Origin: Meridianimarinicoccus roseus
Lineage (GTDB): Bacteria; Pseudomonadota; Alphaproteobacteria; Rhodobacterales; Rhodobacteraceae
Length of the DNA: 34,069 nt
Reading direction: 5' to 3'
Assembly (NCBI RefSeq): GCF_003172915.1
Contig: NZ_QGKU01000050.1
Span: 1 to 34,069, forward strand
Part shown: piece by piece, positions 27,133 through 34,069 of the stretch
Position numbering within the stretch: position 1 is the first letter of the stretch
Layout: the number at the start of each line of letters is the position of its first letter
Translations under genes and position numbers: made by a program
Notes under the pieces: generated by a model
Database searches by the model: none
What the model was told of the DNA's origin: nothing
What the model saw: the letters and a program-made list of their open reading frames with translations, nothing else

Positions 27133-27678
27133 ATAGCCCGCAGACCCCACAACGCCCCGCCGTCCCGTGACACAGGCCCCCGCGTGAACGAAAAGATCCG
27201 CGTGCCTGAAATCCGCCTCATCGGGGCCGAAGGCGAGAACATTGGTTTGACCACACCCGCACGCGGGATGGAGCTTGCCGAACGTGCCGGGCTCGATCTG
27301 GTCGAGATCTCTCCGAATGCGACCCCGCCGGTCTGCAAGATCATGGATTTCGGCAAGTTCAAGTACGAGACGCAGAAGCGCGAAAGCGAAGCCCGCAAGA
27401 AGCAGAAGATCATCGAGGTCAAGGAAGTGAAGTTCCGTCCGAACACGGATCAGCACGACTACGAGGTCAAGATGCGCAACGTGTTCAAGTTCCTGGAAAA
27501 GGGCGACAAGGTGAAGGTCACCCTGCGGTTCCGGGGCCGCGAAATGGCGCACCAGAACCTCGGGCGCGAGCTTTTGGAACGGGTGGCCGACGACGTGAAG
27601 GAAATCGGCAAGGTCGAGAACATGCCGAAGATGGAAGGCCGTCAGATGGTCATGATGATCGGGCCGACGGCGCGCTGA
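27133..27678 (+). CDS. infC: Translation initiation factor IF-3 (AUA start)
   Basis: Binds the 30S subunit and checks start-codon selection. The product is about 181 residues, as in E. coli, with the N-domain ([39 protein letters not shown]), a Lys-rich linker and the C-domain ([19 protein letters not shown]). The first in-frame AUG-like codon upstream (27040) lies inside the fpr terminator and gives a tail unlike IF-3. The ATA at 27133 ([12 protein letters not shown] follows) has AAGGA exactly 8 bases upstream and gives the family's N-terminus. A rare start codon is the known device by which IF-3 represses its own translation (AUU in E. coli). Confidence 0.93.
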   Translation: MARRPHNAPPSRDTGPRVNEKIRVPEIRLIGAEGENIGLTTPARGMELAERAGLDLVEISPNATPPVCKIMDFGKFKYETQKRESEARKKQKIIEVKEVKFRPNTDQHDYEVKMRNVFKFLEKGDKVKVTLRFRGREMAHQNLGRELLERVADDVKEIGKVENMPKMEGRQMVMMIGPTAR

Positions 27679-27702
27679 GCGCTCTGCCGAACTGTACGTC
27701 GC

Positions 27703-27728
27703 AAGGCCCGGTCATGCCGGGCCTTTTT
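27703..27728 (+). terminator. Intrinsic terminator after infC
   Basis: Perfect 9-bp stem AAGGCCCGG / CCGGGCCTT with loop TCATG and a T tract. The loop contains the reverse complement of the ureG stop codon, so the convergent ureG ends inside this hairpin. Confidence 0.85.
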
Positions 27729-28353
27729 CATGTTCGGGGCCCGGCACCAGCCCGCCCACTTCTTCCAGGAACCGCACGATGCGCGTCACGCCGACGCCCT
27801 GCCGCAGGCTCGCCAGCACGAAGGGCCGCGATCCGCGCGCGGCCGCCGCGTCCCGTTCCAGCAGATCGACCGAAACGCCCACATGCGCCGCAAGGTCGGT
27901 CTTGTTGATGATCAGCAAGTCCGACCGCGTCACGCCCGGCCCCTTCTTGCGCGGGATGTCCTGCCCCGCCGCCGTGTCGATCACGTAAAGCGTCACGTCG
28001 GCCAGTTCGGGGCTGAAGGTGGCTGCAAGGTTGTCGCCGCCGGATTCGATCAGCACGAGATCGAGATCGGGAAAGGATGCCGACAGGTCCGCCAGCGCGG
28101 CAAGGTTGATCGACGCGTCCTCACGGATCGCGGTGTGCGGGCAGCCGCCGGTTTCCACACCGCGGATGCGGGCCTCCGGCAACACCTGCGCGCGCACCAA
28201 GGCATCGGCGTCCTCGCGTGTGTAGATGTCGTTCGTAATGACGGCCATCGAATGGTGTCCCGCCATCGCGCGGCACAATTGTTCCGTCAGCGTGGTCTTG
28301 CCTGCGCCGACCGGCCCGCCGATCCCGACCCGCAAGGGCCCGTTGATGCTCAT
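27712..28353 (-). CDS. ureG: Urease accessory GTPase UreG
   Basis: GTPase that delivers nickel during urease activation, 213 residues. It has the P-loop [17 protein letters not shown], the metal-binding CPH motif within [15 protein letters not shown], and the nucleotide-specificity motif NKTDLA. AGGACC precedes the ATG. It is the last of ureE-ureF-ureG on this strand and its stop lies inside the infC terminator hairpin. Confidence 0.95.
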   Translation of the reverse strand: MSINGPLRVGIGGPVGAGKTTLTEQLCRAMAGHHSMAVITNDIYTREDADALVRAQVLPEARIRGVETGGCPHTAIREDASINLAALADLSASFPDLDLVLIESGGDNLAATFSPELADVTLYVIDTAAGQDIPRKKGPGVTRSDLLIINKTDLAAHVGVSVDLLERDAAAARGSRPFVLASLRQGVGVTRIVRFLEEVGGLVPGPEHEKGPA

Positions 28354-28376
28354 GCCTTTGGTCCTTTCCGGTCGGC

Positions 28377-29033
28377 TCAGGATTGGAAGAGCCGCACCTC
28401 CTGGGTTTCATGCAACATCGCCGCAAGGTCCGCGCCAGGCACGCCGCTGGCCAGATCGTCCAGCCCGCTGCGCGCGGCGGCGGCGCCCAGCGTCGCGAGC
28501 GTGTCCGCAAGCCCGGCAAGAACCGCCTGCGCCTCTGTCTGGCCCAAGGGCACGATCCGGGTGGCGATGCTTGTCAGGTTGCCCGCGAAGGCCTGCAGAT
28601 ACAGCGCGGCGACCGTCGCGGCGGGCACCGATAGCCCGCGGGCCCGCGCCCCGACCGCAACCGGAAGCGCACAGTCCGCCGCAAGCGCGGTGCTGCAGAT
28701 GGCGTTGGTGGTCCGCACGAAGGCACGGCCCTGCGTCAGCGTTTCATGCCAACGCTCACGGCACGGACAAAGCGCGGCGGCAAGATCGTTCAGTACCTCC
28801 GGATCGCCGCCCGCCATCGCCTGCGTCAGCAGGATCGCGTCGGACCGTCCCGCCCCGAAGCGCAGCACGGCGTCGAGCCAGCCCCCGAACCCCGCCGCAT
28901 CGCGCAGATCGCCCGCCGCGACGGCATGGTCCAGCCCGTGCGAGAAGGCAAAGCCGCCGACCGGAAAGGCGGGCGATAGCCACTGCGCAAGCGCCAGAAG
29001 ATCCCGTGCGGAGGCGTCAGCCGTCATGGTCAT
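28377..29033 (-). CDS. ureF: Urease accessory protein UreF
   Basis: All-helical accessory protein (218 residues) that joins UreG and UreD/H on apo-urease and gates nickel insertion. The family blocks [22 protein letters not shown] and [14 protein letters not shown] are present (first block shown from residues about 11-32 in two overlapping parts: LSPAFPVGG and [11 protein letters not shown]). The start is ATG 29033 or ATG 29027, both overlapping the end of ureE; the long frame upstream belongs to the ureE region. The gap to ureG is 23 bases. Confidence 0.92.
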   Translation of the reverse strand: MTMTADASARDLLALAQWLSPAFPVGGFAFSHGLDHAVAAGDLRDAAGFGGWLDAVLRFGAGRSDAILLTQAMAGGDPEVLNDLAAALCPCRERWHETLTQGRAFVRTTNAICSTALAADCALPVAVGARARGLSVPAATVAALYLQAFAGNLTSIATRIVPLGQTEAQAVLAGLADTLATLGAAAARSGLDDLASGVPGADLAAMLHETQEVRLFQS

Positions 29034-29532
29034 GGTCGCGGGTTTGCGTGTGGGCGTGATCTGCCGGACCATGCGCATGGCCGAAGGTCCGACCGTGGCC
29101 ATAGGCGCCGCCTTCGGGCACGAAGGGCGCTTCCAGCGGCGCGACGCTCGCGCCAAGCCTGGCCAGCATGTCAGCCAGCACCGGATCGGCACGGATCAGC
29201 AAGCGCCCGTCCTCGATCCGGCAGGGCGTGTGCCGGTTGCCGATATGCCAGGCAAGTCGTGGCAGGTCCCCGCGCACTTCCAGCAGCGGTTCGGGCGCGG
29301 CGCACACCGCGACGGCACTGCCGTCGGACAGCGACAGAACCTCGCCATCGGCCAGCGCGCGAGCCTGCGGCAAGTCGATAAGGAAGGCGCGCCCGCCATC
29401 GCTGACCAGCCGCTTGCGGCGCACGAAGCGTGCATCATAGTCCAGCGTGATCGTGTCGTCATGGGCTGCGCCGGGCCCGATGGCGGTCACACCGGGCAGC
29501 GCGGTCGGGAGGGGCTCTGTCGTGTCGCTCAT
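29017..29532 (-). CDS. ureE: Urease accessory nickel chaperone UreE
   Basis: Nickel-binding metallochaperone of urease maturation, 171 residues from ATG 29532 (MSDTTEPLP). The conserved central block WHIGNRHTPCRI carries the metal-site His region, and the C-terminus is a His/Asp-rich nickel tail (HGRTFGHAHGPADHAH, ending RDHDHDG). The gene overlaps ureF by 17 bases. It follows rnd by 50 bases on the same strand. No ureA, ureB, ureC or ureD gene is present in the window. Confidence 0.93.
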   Translation of the reverse strand: MSDTTEPLPTALPGVTAIGPGAAHDDTITLDYDARFVRRKRLVSDGGRAFLIDLPQARALADGEVLSLSDGSAVAVCAAPEPLLEVRGDLPRLAWHIGNRHTPCRIEDGRLLIRADPVLADMLARLGASVAPLEAPFVPEGGAYGHGRTFGHAHGPADHAHTQTRDHDHDG

Positions 29533-29582
29533 GGCGCAAGATTGCCCTGCGCCGCACCGCTGCACAAGAAGTCCCGCACCGT

Positions 29583-30746
29583 TCAGAGCGGAATGATCGC
29601 CACATAATTGCCCTTCGCGGCGAGGGCGATCTCGCCTTTGCACAAACGAAGGGCATCGCTGCCGAAAACCTCGCCGCGCCAGCCGCGCAGGGCCGCCACA
29701 TCGCGTTCACCCGCGGCGATCAGGTCAAGGTCGGCGGAACTGGCGATCAGCTTCTGCGCCACGCCCGCGCCTTCCGACTTCGCCTTCAGCAGCACGCGCA
29801 GCAGATCGGCCAAAGCGGGGTTTACCATAAGCTTGTCGCGGCTGCGGTCCGGGCGCGGCGCGTCGTCCGCCGACATCGCCAGACCATCTTCGACCGCCTT
29901 CAGGATACCGTCGGCGATGTCGCCCTTGCGCGCCTCGCGCAGCAACAGCCGCAGCTTGCCCAGATCGTTCGCACTGGTCGGCTTGGCAGAGGCGAGTTCG
30001 ACCAGCGCGTCGTCTTTGTAGACCCGGCTGCGCGGCACGTTACGGGTCTGCGCGTAGCGTTCGCGGAACTCCGCCAGCTTGGCGACAACAGCCATGAATC
30101 GCGCTGAGGTGGTGCGCGTCTTGACCCGCTTCCACGCGTCTTCGGGACGGATCACGTACGTGTCGGGATGGGTCAGAACCTCGATCTCTTCCTCCACCCA
30201 TTTGCGGCGCCCCTGTTTGTCGAGGCTGGTGGCCAGCGACTCGTAGATCGTGCGCAAATGCGTCACGTCGGCCAGCGCATAAGTCTTCTGGGCGTCCGAC
30301 AGCGGTCGACGGCTCCAGTCCGTGAAGCGCGAGGACTTGTCCAGCGGTTCATGCGCGATGCGCTTTACCAAAGTCTCGTAGCCGACCTGTTCGCCAAACC
30401 CGCAGACCATCGCGGCGACCTGCGTGTCGAACAGCGGGGTCGGAAAACACTTGCCGTCGAAATAGAAGATTTCGAGGTCCTGGCGCGCCGCATGGAACAC
30501 CTTCACGACCGATGTGTCGCGGAACAGGTCGTAAAGCGGTTCCAGCGACAGGCCGCCTGCCAGCGGATCGACCAGGACCGCGCTGTCCTCCGCATCCTCG
30601 GGAATGGCCAGCTGCACGAGACAAAGCTGCGAGTAGTACGTCCGCTCGCGCAGGAATTCCGTGTCGATCGTGATGTAGGGGTGGCGGCGGGCCCTTTCGC
30701 AGAAGGCCGCAAGCTCCTCGGTCGTCGTCAGCGTGATGATGTTCAA
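29583..30746 (-). CDS. rnd: Ribonuclease D
   Basis: 3'-5' exoribonuclease that trims tRNA and other small RNAs, 387 residues. DEDDy exonuclease motifs: Exo I IDTEFLRERTYY, Exo II VFHAARQDLEIFY, Exo III with YALADVTHL. An HRDC region follows (RNVPRSRVYKDDALVELA), then a C-terminal helical part. It lies 71 bases after purN on the same strand, with a GC hairpin between. The ATG at 30746 gives MNIITLTTTEELAAFC, a typical start. Confidence 0.95.
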   Translation of the reverse strand: MNIITLTTTEELAAFCERARRHPYITIDTEFLRERTYYSQLCLVQLAIPEDAEDSAVLVDPLAGGLSLEPLYDLFRDTSVVKVFHAARQDLEIFYFDGKCFPTPLFDTQVAAMVCGFGEQVGYETLVKRIAHEPLDKSSRFTDWSRRPLSDAQKTYALADVTHLRTIYESLATSLDKQGRRKWVEEEIEVLTHPDTYVIRPEDAWKRVKTRTTSARFMAVVAKLAEFRERYAQTRNVPRSRVYKDDALVELASAKPTSANDLGKLRLLLREARKGDIADGILKAVEDGLAMSADDAPRPDRSRDKLMVNPALADLLRVLLKAKSEGAGVAQKLIASSADLDLIAAGERDVAALRGWRGEVFGSDALRLCKGEIALAAKGNYVAIIPL

Positions 30747-30789
30747 GTCGTTGTCTTTCGCTTCGCAAGGCGCTCAGGTTATCGGTCTC

Positions 30790-30812
30790 GGCGGCGATTT
30801 CAAGGCGCCGCC
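30790..30812 (-). terminator. GC-rich hairpin between purN and rnd
   Basis: A perfect 7-bp stem GGCGGCG / CGCCGCC with a 9-base loop, just after the purN stop. There is no T tract on the minus strand, so it may be a weak terminator or an mRNA-end stabilising stem rather than a full stop to transcription. Confidence 0.4.
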
Positions 30813-30817
30813 TCCGG

Positions 30818-31417
30818 TCAGCCCGCCTCTATGGTAACCGGTGTGCGCACGCCGTCCGCGAAGCGCCGCAGCACAAGCGGGTAAAGCGCGTGTTCGAACG
30901 GCAGAAGCCGGGCGGCGAGGGTGTCAGGCGTATCGCCGGGCCGGATGCCGATGCGGGCCTGCCCGAGGATCGGCCCGCCATCGAGTTCGGCGGTCACCTC
31001 GTGCACGGTGCAGCCATGCATGCGGTCCCCGGCCGCCAGCGCCCGCGCATGGGTGTCGAGCCCGCGATACTTCGGCAGCAGCGATGGATGGATGTTCAGC
31101 ATCCGCCCGGCCCAGCGGTCGGTGAAGGCCGATGTCAGAACCCGCATGAACCCGGCAAGGCAGATCAGGTCAGGCGCCGCTGCATCGAGCGCACGGTTCA
31201 GCGCCGCCTCGAAACCGGGGCGGTCGCCCTTGAAAGCGCGGTGATCCACGACTGCCGTATCGATGCCCATGCCACCAGCCAGCCCCAGCCCGCCCGCTTC
31301 GGGGCGGTTGGACAGGACCAGCACGGGTCGCGCCGGATGATCGCCGGTCATCGAACGCGCCAGCGCCACCATGTTCGACCCGCCGCCCGAGATCAGGATG
31401 GCCGTTCTCAGCGTCAC
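30818..31417 (-). CDS. purN: Phosphoribosylglycinamide formyltransferase PurN
   Basis: Folate-dependent third step of purine synthesis, converting GAR to formyl-GAR, 199 residues. It has the phosphate loop ISGGGSNM, the active-site block [17 protein letters not shown] (Asn and His), and catalytic Asp in [14 protein letters not shown] start at 31417 overlaps the purM stop as GTGA, showing coupled translation; the long frame to 31612 is antisense-like read-through of purM and is rejected. Confidence 0.94.
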   Translation of the reverse strand: MTLRTAILISGGGSNMVALARSMTGDHPARPVLVLSNRPEAGGLGLAGGMGIDTAVVDHRAFKGDRPGFEAALNRALDAAAPDLICLAGFMRVLTSAFTDRWAGRMLNIHPSLLPKYRGLDTHARALAAGDRMHGCTVHEVTAELDGGPILGQARIGIRPGDTPDTLAARLLPFEHALYPLVLRRFADGVRTPVTIEAG

Positions 31418-32466
31418 GCCAGCGTTCCGTCGTAGGCGACCCCCTGCCCCTCGATCACTGTGCCGATACGATGCACCGTTTCGCCCTCGGCCTCCAGCAG
31501 CGCGGCAAGCGCTCCGGCGCGGCCAGCGTCCACCACCAGCACCATGCCGATCCCGGAGTTGAAGGTCTTGAGCATTTCGGGCACCGCGATTCCGCCGGTT
31601 TCGGCCAACCACCGGAACACCGGCGGCAGCGGCCAGGCTGCAAGATCGATCCGCGCACCCAGCCCGTCGGGCAGCACCCGCGGCAGGTTCTCGGTCAGCC
31701 CGCCGCCCGTTATATGCGCAAGGCCGTGCACGCCGCCCGCCCGGATCGCCGCCAAGACAGGTCGGACGTAAAGCCGCGTGGGTGCAAGCAGAGCGGCGCC
31801 AAGCGTCATCTCGGGTCCGGCAAAGGGCGCCGGAGCCTCCCAGCCAAGTCCGGACATTGCCACAACGCGGCGGACCAGCGAGTACCCGTTGGAATGCACC
31901 CCGTCAGAGGCCAGCCCCAGCAAGACGTCGCCGTCGCGCACGCCGTCTGGCAAGGCGCAACCCCGTTCCATCGCACCCACGGCGAAACCGGCAAGGTCGA
32001 AATCGCCCTGTGCATACATGCCAGGCATCTCGGCCGTTTCACCGCCGATCAGCGCGGCGCCAGATTGCGCGCAGCCAGCGGCGATGCCCTCGATGATGCG
32101 CGCGGCGGTGTCGGTGTCCAGCTTGCCAGTGGCGAAATAATCAAGAAAGAACAAAGGCTCGGCGCCCTGGCATACCAGGTCGTTCACGCACATCGCCACG
32201 AGGTCGATGCCGATTGTGTCCACCTGCCCGGTGTCGATGGCGATACGCAGCTTGGTTCCGACACCGTCGGTCGCTGCCACCAGAACCGGGTCGCTGAAAC
32301 CCGCGCCCTTCAGATCGAACAACGCACCGAAACCACCAAGCCCAGCCATCACCCCCGGCCGTGCGGTCGCTGCCGCGGCGGGCTTGATGCGTTCCACCAA
32401 CGCGTTGCCCGCGTCGATATCCACCCCGGCTTCTGCGTAGGTCAGCCCGTTCTTGCCCTCGGTCAT
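31414..32466 (-). CDS. purM: Phosphoribosylformylglycinamidine cyclo-ligase PurM
   Basis: ATP-dependent fifth step of purine synthesis (AIR synthetase), 350 residues. Family blocks: [67 protein letters not shown] and [16 protein letters not shown]. The ATG at 32466 has AAGGAG about 7 bases upstream, fixing the start (the frame is open 23 codons further up). It is the first gene of purM-purN, divergent from the tRNA gene. Confidence 0.95.
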   Translation of the reverse strand: MTEGKNGLTYAEAGVDIDAGNALVERIKPAAAATARPGVMAGLGGFGALFDLKGAGFSDPVLVAATDGVGTKLRIAIDTGQVDTIGIDLVAMCVNDLVCQGAEPLFFLDYFATGKLDTDTAARIIEGIAAGCAQSGAALIGGETAEMPGMYAQGDFDLAGFAVGAMERGCALPDGVRDGDVLLGLASDGVHSNGYSLVRRVVAMSGLGWEAPAPFAGPEMTLGAALLAPTRLYVRPVLAAIRAGGVHGLAHITGGGLTENLPRVLPDGLGARIDLAAWPLPPVFRWLAETGGIAVPEMLKTFNSGIGMVLVVDAGRAGALAALLEAEGETVHRIGTVIEGQGVAYDGTLA

Positions 32467-32553
32467 GCCGTTCTCCTTGCCGCTCAACCGTGGCCGCAGG
32501 CCGTAGCGCAGAGCGCGCGGAAAGGAAAGCGCCAAGGCGCAGCGGGTGACGAC

Positions 32554-32581
32554 TTGACGGCCCGGGCGGGTCTGGTATCGG
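32554..32581 (+). promoter_or_regulatory. Promoter of the tRNA gene
   Basis: TTGACG (32554-32559) and TATCGG (32576-32581) are 16 bases apart and end 10 bases before the tRNA. The spacing and closeness suit a stable-RNA promoter; assigned by eye. Confidence 0.55.
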
Positions 32582-32591
32582 TCATACTCAG

Positions 32592-32668
32592 GGGCCTGTA
32601 GCTCAATTGGTTAGAGCAGAGCGCTCATAACGCTTTGGTTGCGGGTTCAAGTCCTGCCGGGCCTACCA
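32592..32668 (+). tRNA. tRNA with CAU anticodon, probably tRNA-Ile2 (lysidine type)
   Basis: A full 77-base cloverleaf folds by hand: acceptor GGGCCTG with CGGGCCT (G1-U72 wobble), D stem GCTC/GAGC, anticodon stem GAGCG/CGCTT around loop CTCATAA (CAT at 32626-32628), T stem GCGGG/CCTGC, discriminator A and encoded CCA. The acceptor has C4-G69 and C5-G68, known determinants for TilS, which converts this anticodon to read AUA isoleucine codons. Elongator tRNA-Met is the alternative; the initiator is excluded by the paired stem and missing GGG/CCC anticodon stem. Confidence 0.85.
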
Positions 32669-32722
32669 AGCATGTTTTTTTATTTATTTTTCAATGCCTT
32701 TGACGCCAAGGTGGACCACGCC

Positions 32723-33187
32723 TCAGCTGTCGTGGTCCAGACCCTCGAATTTGAAGGCGCCGAGCTTTGCCATACCACGAGCCGCGAGGCTGGCCTTCTC
32801 GACCTGTTTGGTGTAGGCCTCCGACGTTTTCGCTTGGTTGTGCGCCATGATTGCCATGATTTCGTACTACGTAGCCCCACACTGAGCGAGGATGTTAGCA
32901 GCGCCTTTCCGGATCCCATGTTGCGTAAGCCCTTTTGGCAACTCAGCAGCATTGATCCACTTTTGAACTCGATTTCTCAGAGCCTCCGCGGAGGCAAATG
33001 CCTTGCCGGTTTCGGTCAGGATGAAAGCCTCTCTATATTGGTGCATGGCAAGTTCCGAAAGGAACTGGGGCAGTGCTGGCACCACCACAAAAGCGGAACC
33101 CTTTTTCGAGGGTTGAAACTGGATCGTCATTCCGCTTGTGATTTGGACAAGGTGACCTTCCCCCCTGTATCCGGGCCATTGCGAACT
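32723..33187 (-). pseudogene. Tyrosine integrase, C-terminal remnant
   Basis: The catalytic end of a phage/island-type site-specific recombinase on the minus strand. Visible are MTIQFQPSKKGSAFVVVP, the HxxR box (LTQHGIRKGAANILAQCGA), a second His (MAHNQAKT) and the nucleophile context SEAYTKQ, ending GAFKFEGLDHDS. A TAG at 32867-32869 interrupts the frame just before YEIMAIM, where a Tyr codon is expected; both sides stay in the same frame. The N-terminal part is lost at the IS3 element. Its position 54 bases from the tRNA 3' end fits an element once integrated at that tRNA. Confidence 0.8.
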
Positions 33188-34016
33188 GGAACTTTCCACC
33201 TTTGAATGGATGAAGGAGGAAGACCCAAGAAGCGGAAGCGTTTCACGGAATAGCAGATCATCGGCGTGTTGAAGGAGAGCGAGGCCGGAGCCAAGACGGA
33301 TGACATCTGTCGTCGGCACGGCATCAGTTCGGCCACGTTCTACACCTGGCGGAAGAAGTACGGTGGCATGGATGCGTCGGAAGCCAGGCGGCTGCGTGAG
33401 TTGGAGGCCGAGAACGCGAAGCTCAAGCGGATCGTGGCGGACCAGATGCTGGACATGACCTCGATGAAGGAACTTCTGGCAAAAAACTGGTGACACCCAT
33501 GGCAAAGCGCAAAGCCGTGGGGTTTCTGATAAGTGAGATGGGTCTGAGCGAACGCAGGGCTTGTCGGATCGTCGGGCTGTCTCGATCGGTGCAGCAATAC
33601 CGTCCGCTGCTCAAAGATGACGTGATAGCCATCAAGCGCATGAAGGAGCTGGCGTCGGAAAACCGGCGCTATGGCTATCTGCGCCTGCACGCCATGCTGC
33701 GACGGGAAGGCCTGGTCGTGAACCACAAGCGCACCTACCGGCTCTACACCGAGCAAGGTTTGCAGGTTCGGACGAAGAAGCGGCGCAAGCTGCCAAGGCG
33801 CGATCGCGTCGCACCGCGGGTACCGGTAAGGCCAATGCAACGATGGTCCCTGGACTTCGTCAGCGACCAGCTCGCTGATTGTCGCCGGTTCCGGGTGCTC
33901 AACATTGTCGATGATCACAGTCGGTTTTGTCCGGGCCAGATCGTCGACATCTCCATCCCCGGGGCACGTGTCGCGCGGTTCCTCGATGACCTGGCGTTGC
34001 GCGTCGGGCTTCCGGA
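33188..34016 (+). mobile_element. IS3-family element, 3' part missing
   Basis: Contains orfA and the first half of orfB in the usual overlapping arrangement. The left end is placed by eye near TGGAACTTTCCACC (33188), where integrase homology stops. The right end is lost at the terminal repeat beginning 34017. It interrupts the integrase remnant. Confidence 0.75.
33206..33493 (+). pseudogene. IS3 orfA (helix-turn-helix protein) with in-frame stop
   Basis: Encodes MDEGGRPKKRKRFTE, then a TAG at 33251-33253 where relatives have Glu, then QIIGVLKESEAGAKTDDICR, the HTH GISSATFYTWRKKYG and a leucine-zipper-like tail (ELEAENAKLKRIVADQ). A single G-to-T change explains the stop. Near its end A-AAA-AAC (33481-33487) sits in the correct frame for the programmed -1 frameshift by which IS3 elements fuse OrfA and OrfB. 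Confidence 0.85.
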
Positions 34017-34041
34017 AGCAGTGCCCCCGGACGTGGTGTAG
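33490..34041 (+). pseudogene. IS3 orfB transposase, truncated
   Basis: Integrase-core (DDE) transposase in the -1 frame relative to orfA. Present are the HTH_21 region (SENRRYGYLRLHAMLRREG), the first Asp (WSLDFVSDQL) and the second Asp (NIVDDHSRFC). Homology stops at RVGLPEA (about 34019), just before the usual DNGPEF and the catalytic Glu. The last residues VPPDVV and the stop come from the terminal repeat. Inactive. Confidence 0.88.
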
Positions 34042-34056
34042 GAGGAGGCCGCGCGC
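34017..34056. repeat. Terminal inverted repeat, right copy
   Basis: Exact reverse complement of 1-40. It replaces the remainder of IS3 orfB. The sequence continues for 13 more bases to the window end (GGAGCCTCCGGCG), whereas the left copy starts exactly at base 1, so the true repeat is longer than can be seen. Confidence 0.6.
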
Positions 34057-34069
34057 GGAGCCTCCGGCG

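Noticed and set aside
32592-32668. Initiator or elongator tRNA-Met
   Set aside because: The anticodon stem lacks the three G-C pairs of initiator tRNA, and the C4-G69/C5-G68 acceptor pairs point to tRNA-Ile2; elongator Met is kept only as an alternative.

Overview
The window looks like chromosomal DNA of a GC-rich alphaproteobacterium, most likely a member of the Rhodobacteraceae (Roseobacter/Paracoccus-like). The evidence is the gene neighbourhoods: yfgM-like/bamB/der; cysG-DUF2849-cysI-cysH-DUF934-fpr with a divergent Lrp-type regulator; purM-purN-rnd; and infC with a non-AUG start. No database search was possible, so this assignment is inference from recognised protein families and gene order.

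Positions 1-4870 are a graveyard of nested, decayed insertion sequences: an inverted terminal repeat (1-40, possibly an IS256-type end), a truncated ISL3 transposase (minus), the istB end of one IS21 element (minus), a second IS21 element with matching 30-bp ends (2071-4419) whose istA and istB are broken, a piece of an IS110-type transposase inside that istA, and an IS5-type transposase remnant (minus, 4420-4785). Within these remnants are two kinds of short hairpin-forming inserts, each present twice: an identical 28-bp unit (3017 and 3853) and a diverged 41-bp unit (4020 and 4645). They interrupt the IS genes and are the most unusual structure in the window.

Positions 5234-32466 are ordinary core genes. 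serS is followed by the convergent outer-membrane/GTPase operon yfgM-like, bamB, der. Divergent from that operon is an RND efflux pair (adaptor plus an unusually long permease) with an operator-like palindrome in its promoter. Next come an Atm1-type ABC exporter and a LysM protein (minus), a RarD-type permease (minus) and a cytochrome P450 (plus). The sulfate-assimilation block follows: an Lrp/AsnC regulator (minus), then cysG (siroheme), DUF2849, sulfite reductase, APS reductase, DUF934 and ferredoxin-NADP reductase. These supply cofactor, two successive reductions and the electron donor. infC, the urease accessory genes ureE-ureF-ureG (minus, without urease structural genes in view), rnd, purN and purM complete the block.

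Positions 32592-34069 hold a CAU-anticodon tRNA that looks like tRNA-Ile2, the C-terminal part of a tyrosine integrase with an in-frame stop (a likely integrated-element scar at the tRNA), and a truncated IS3 element. That IS3 copy is cut off by the same 40-bp sequence that forms the left end of the window, in inverted orientation. The window therefore appears to be bounded on both sides by copies of one repeated element.
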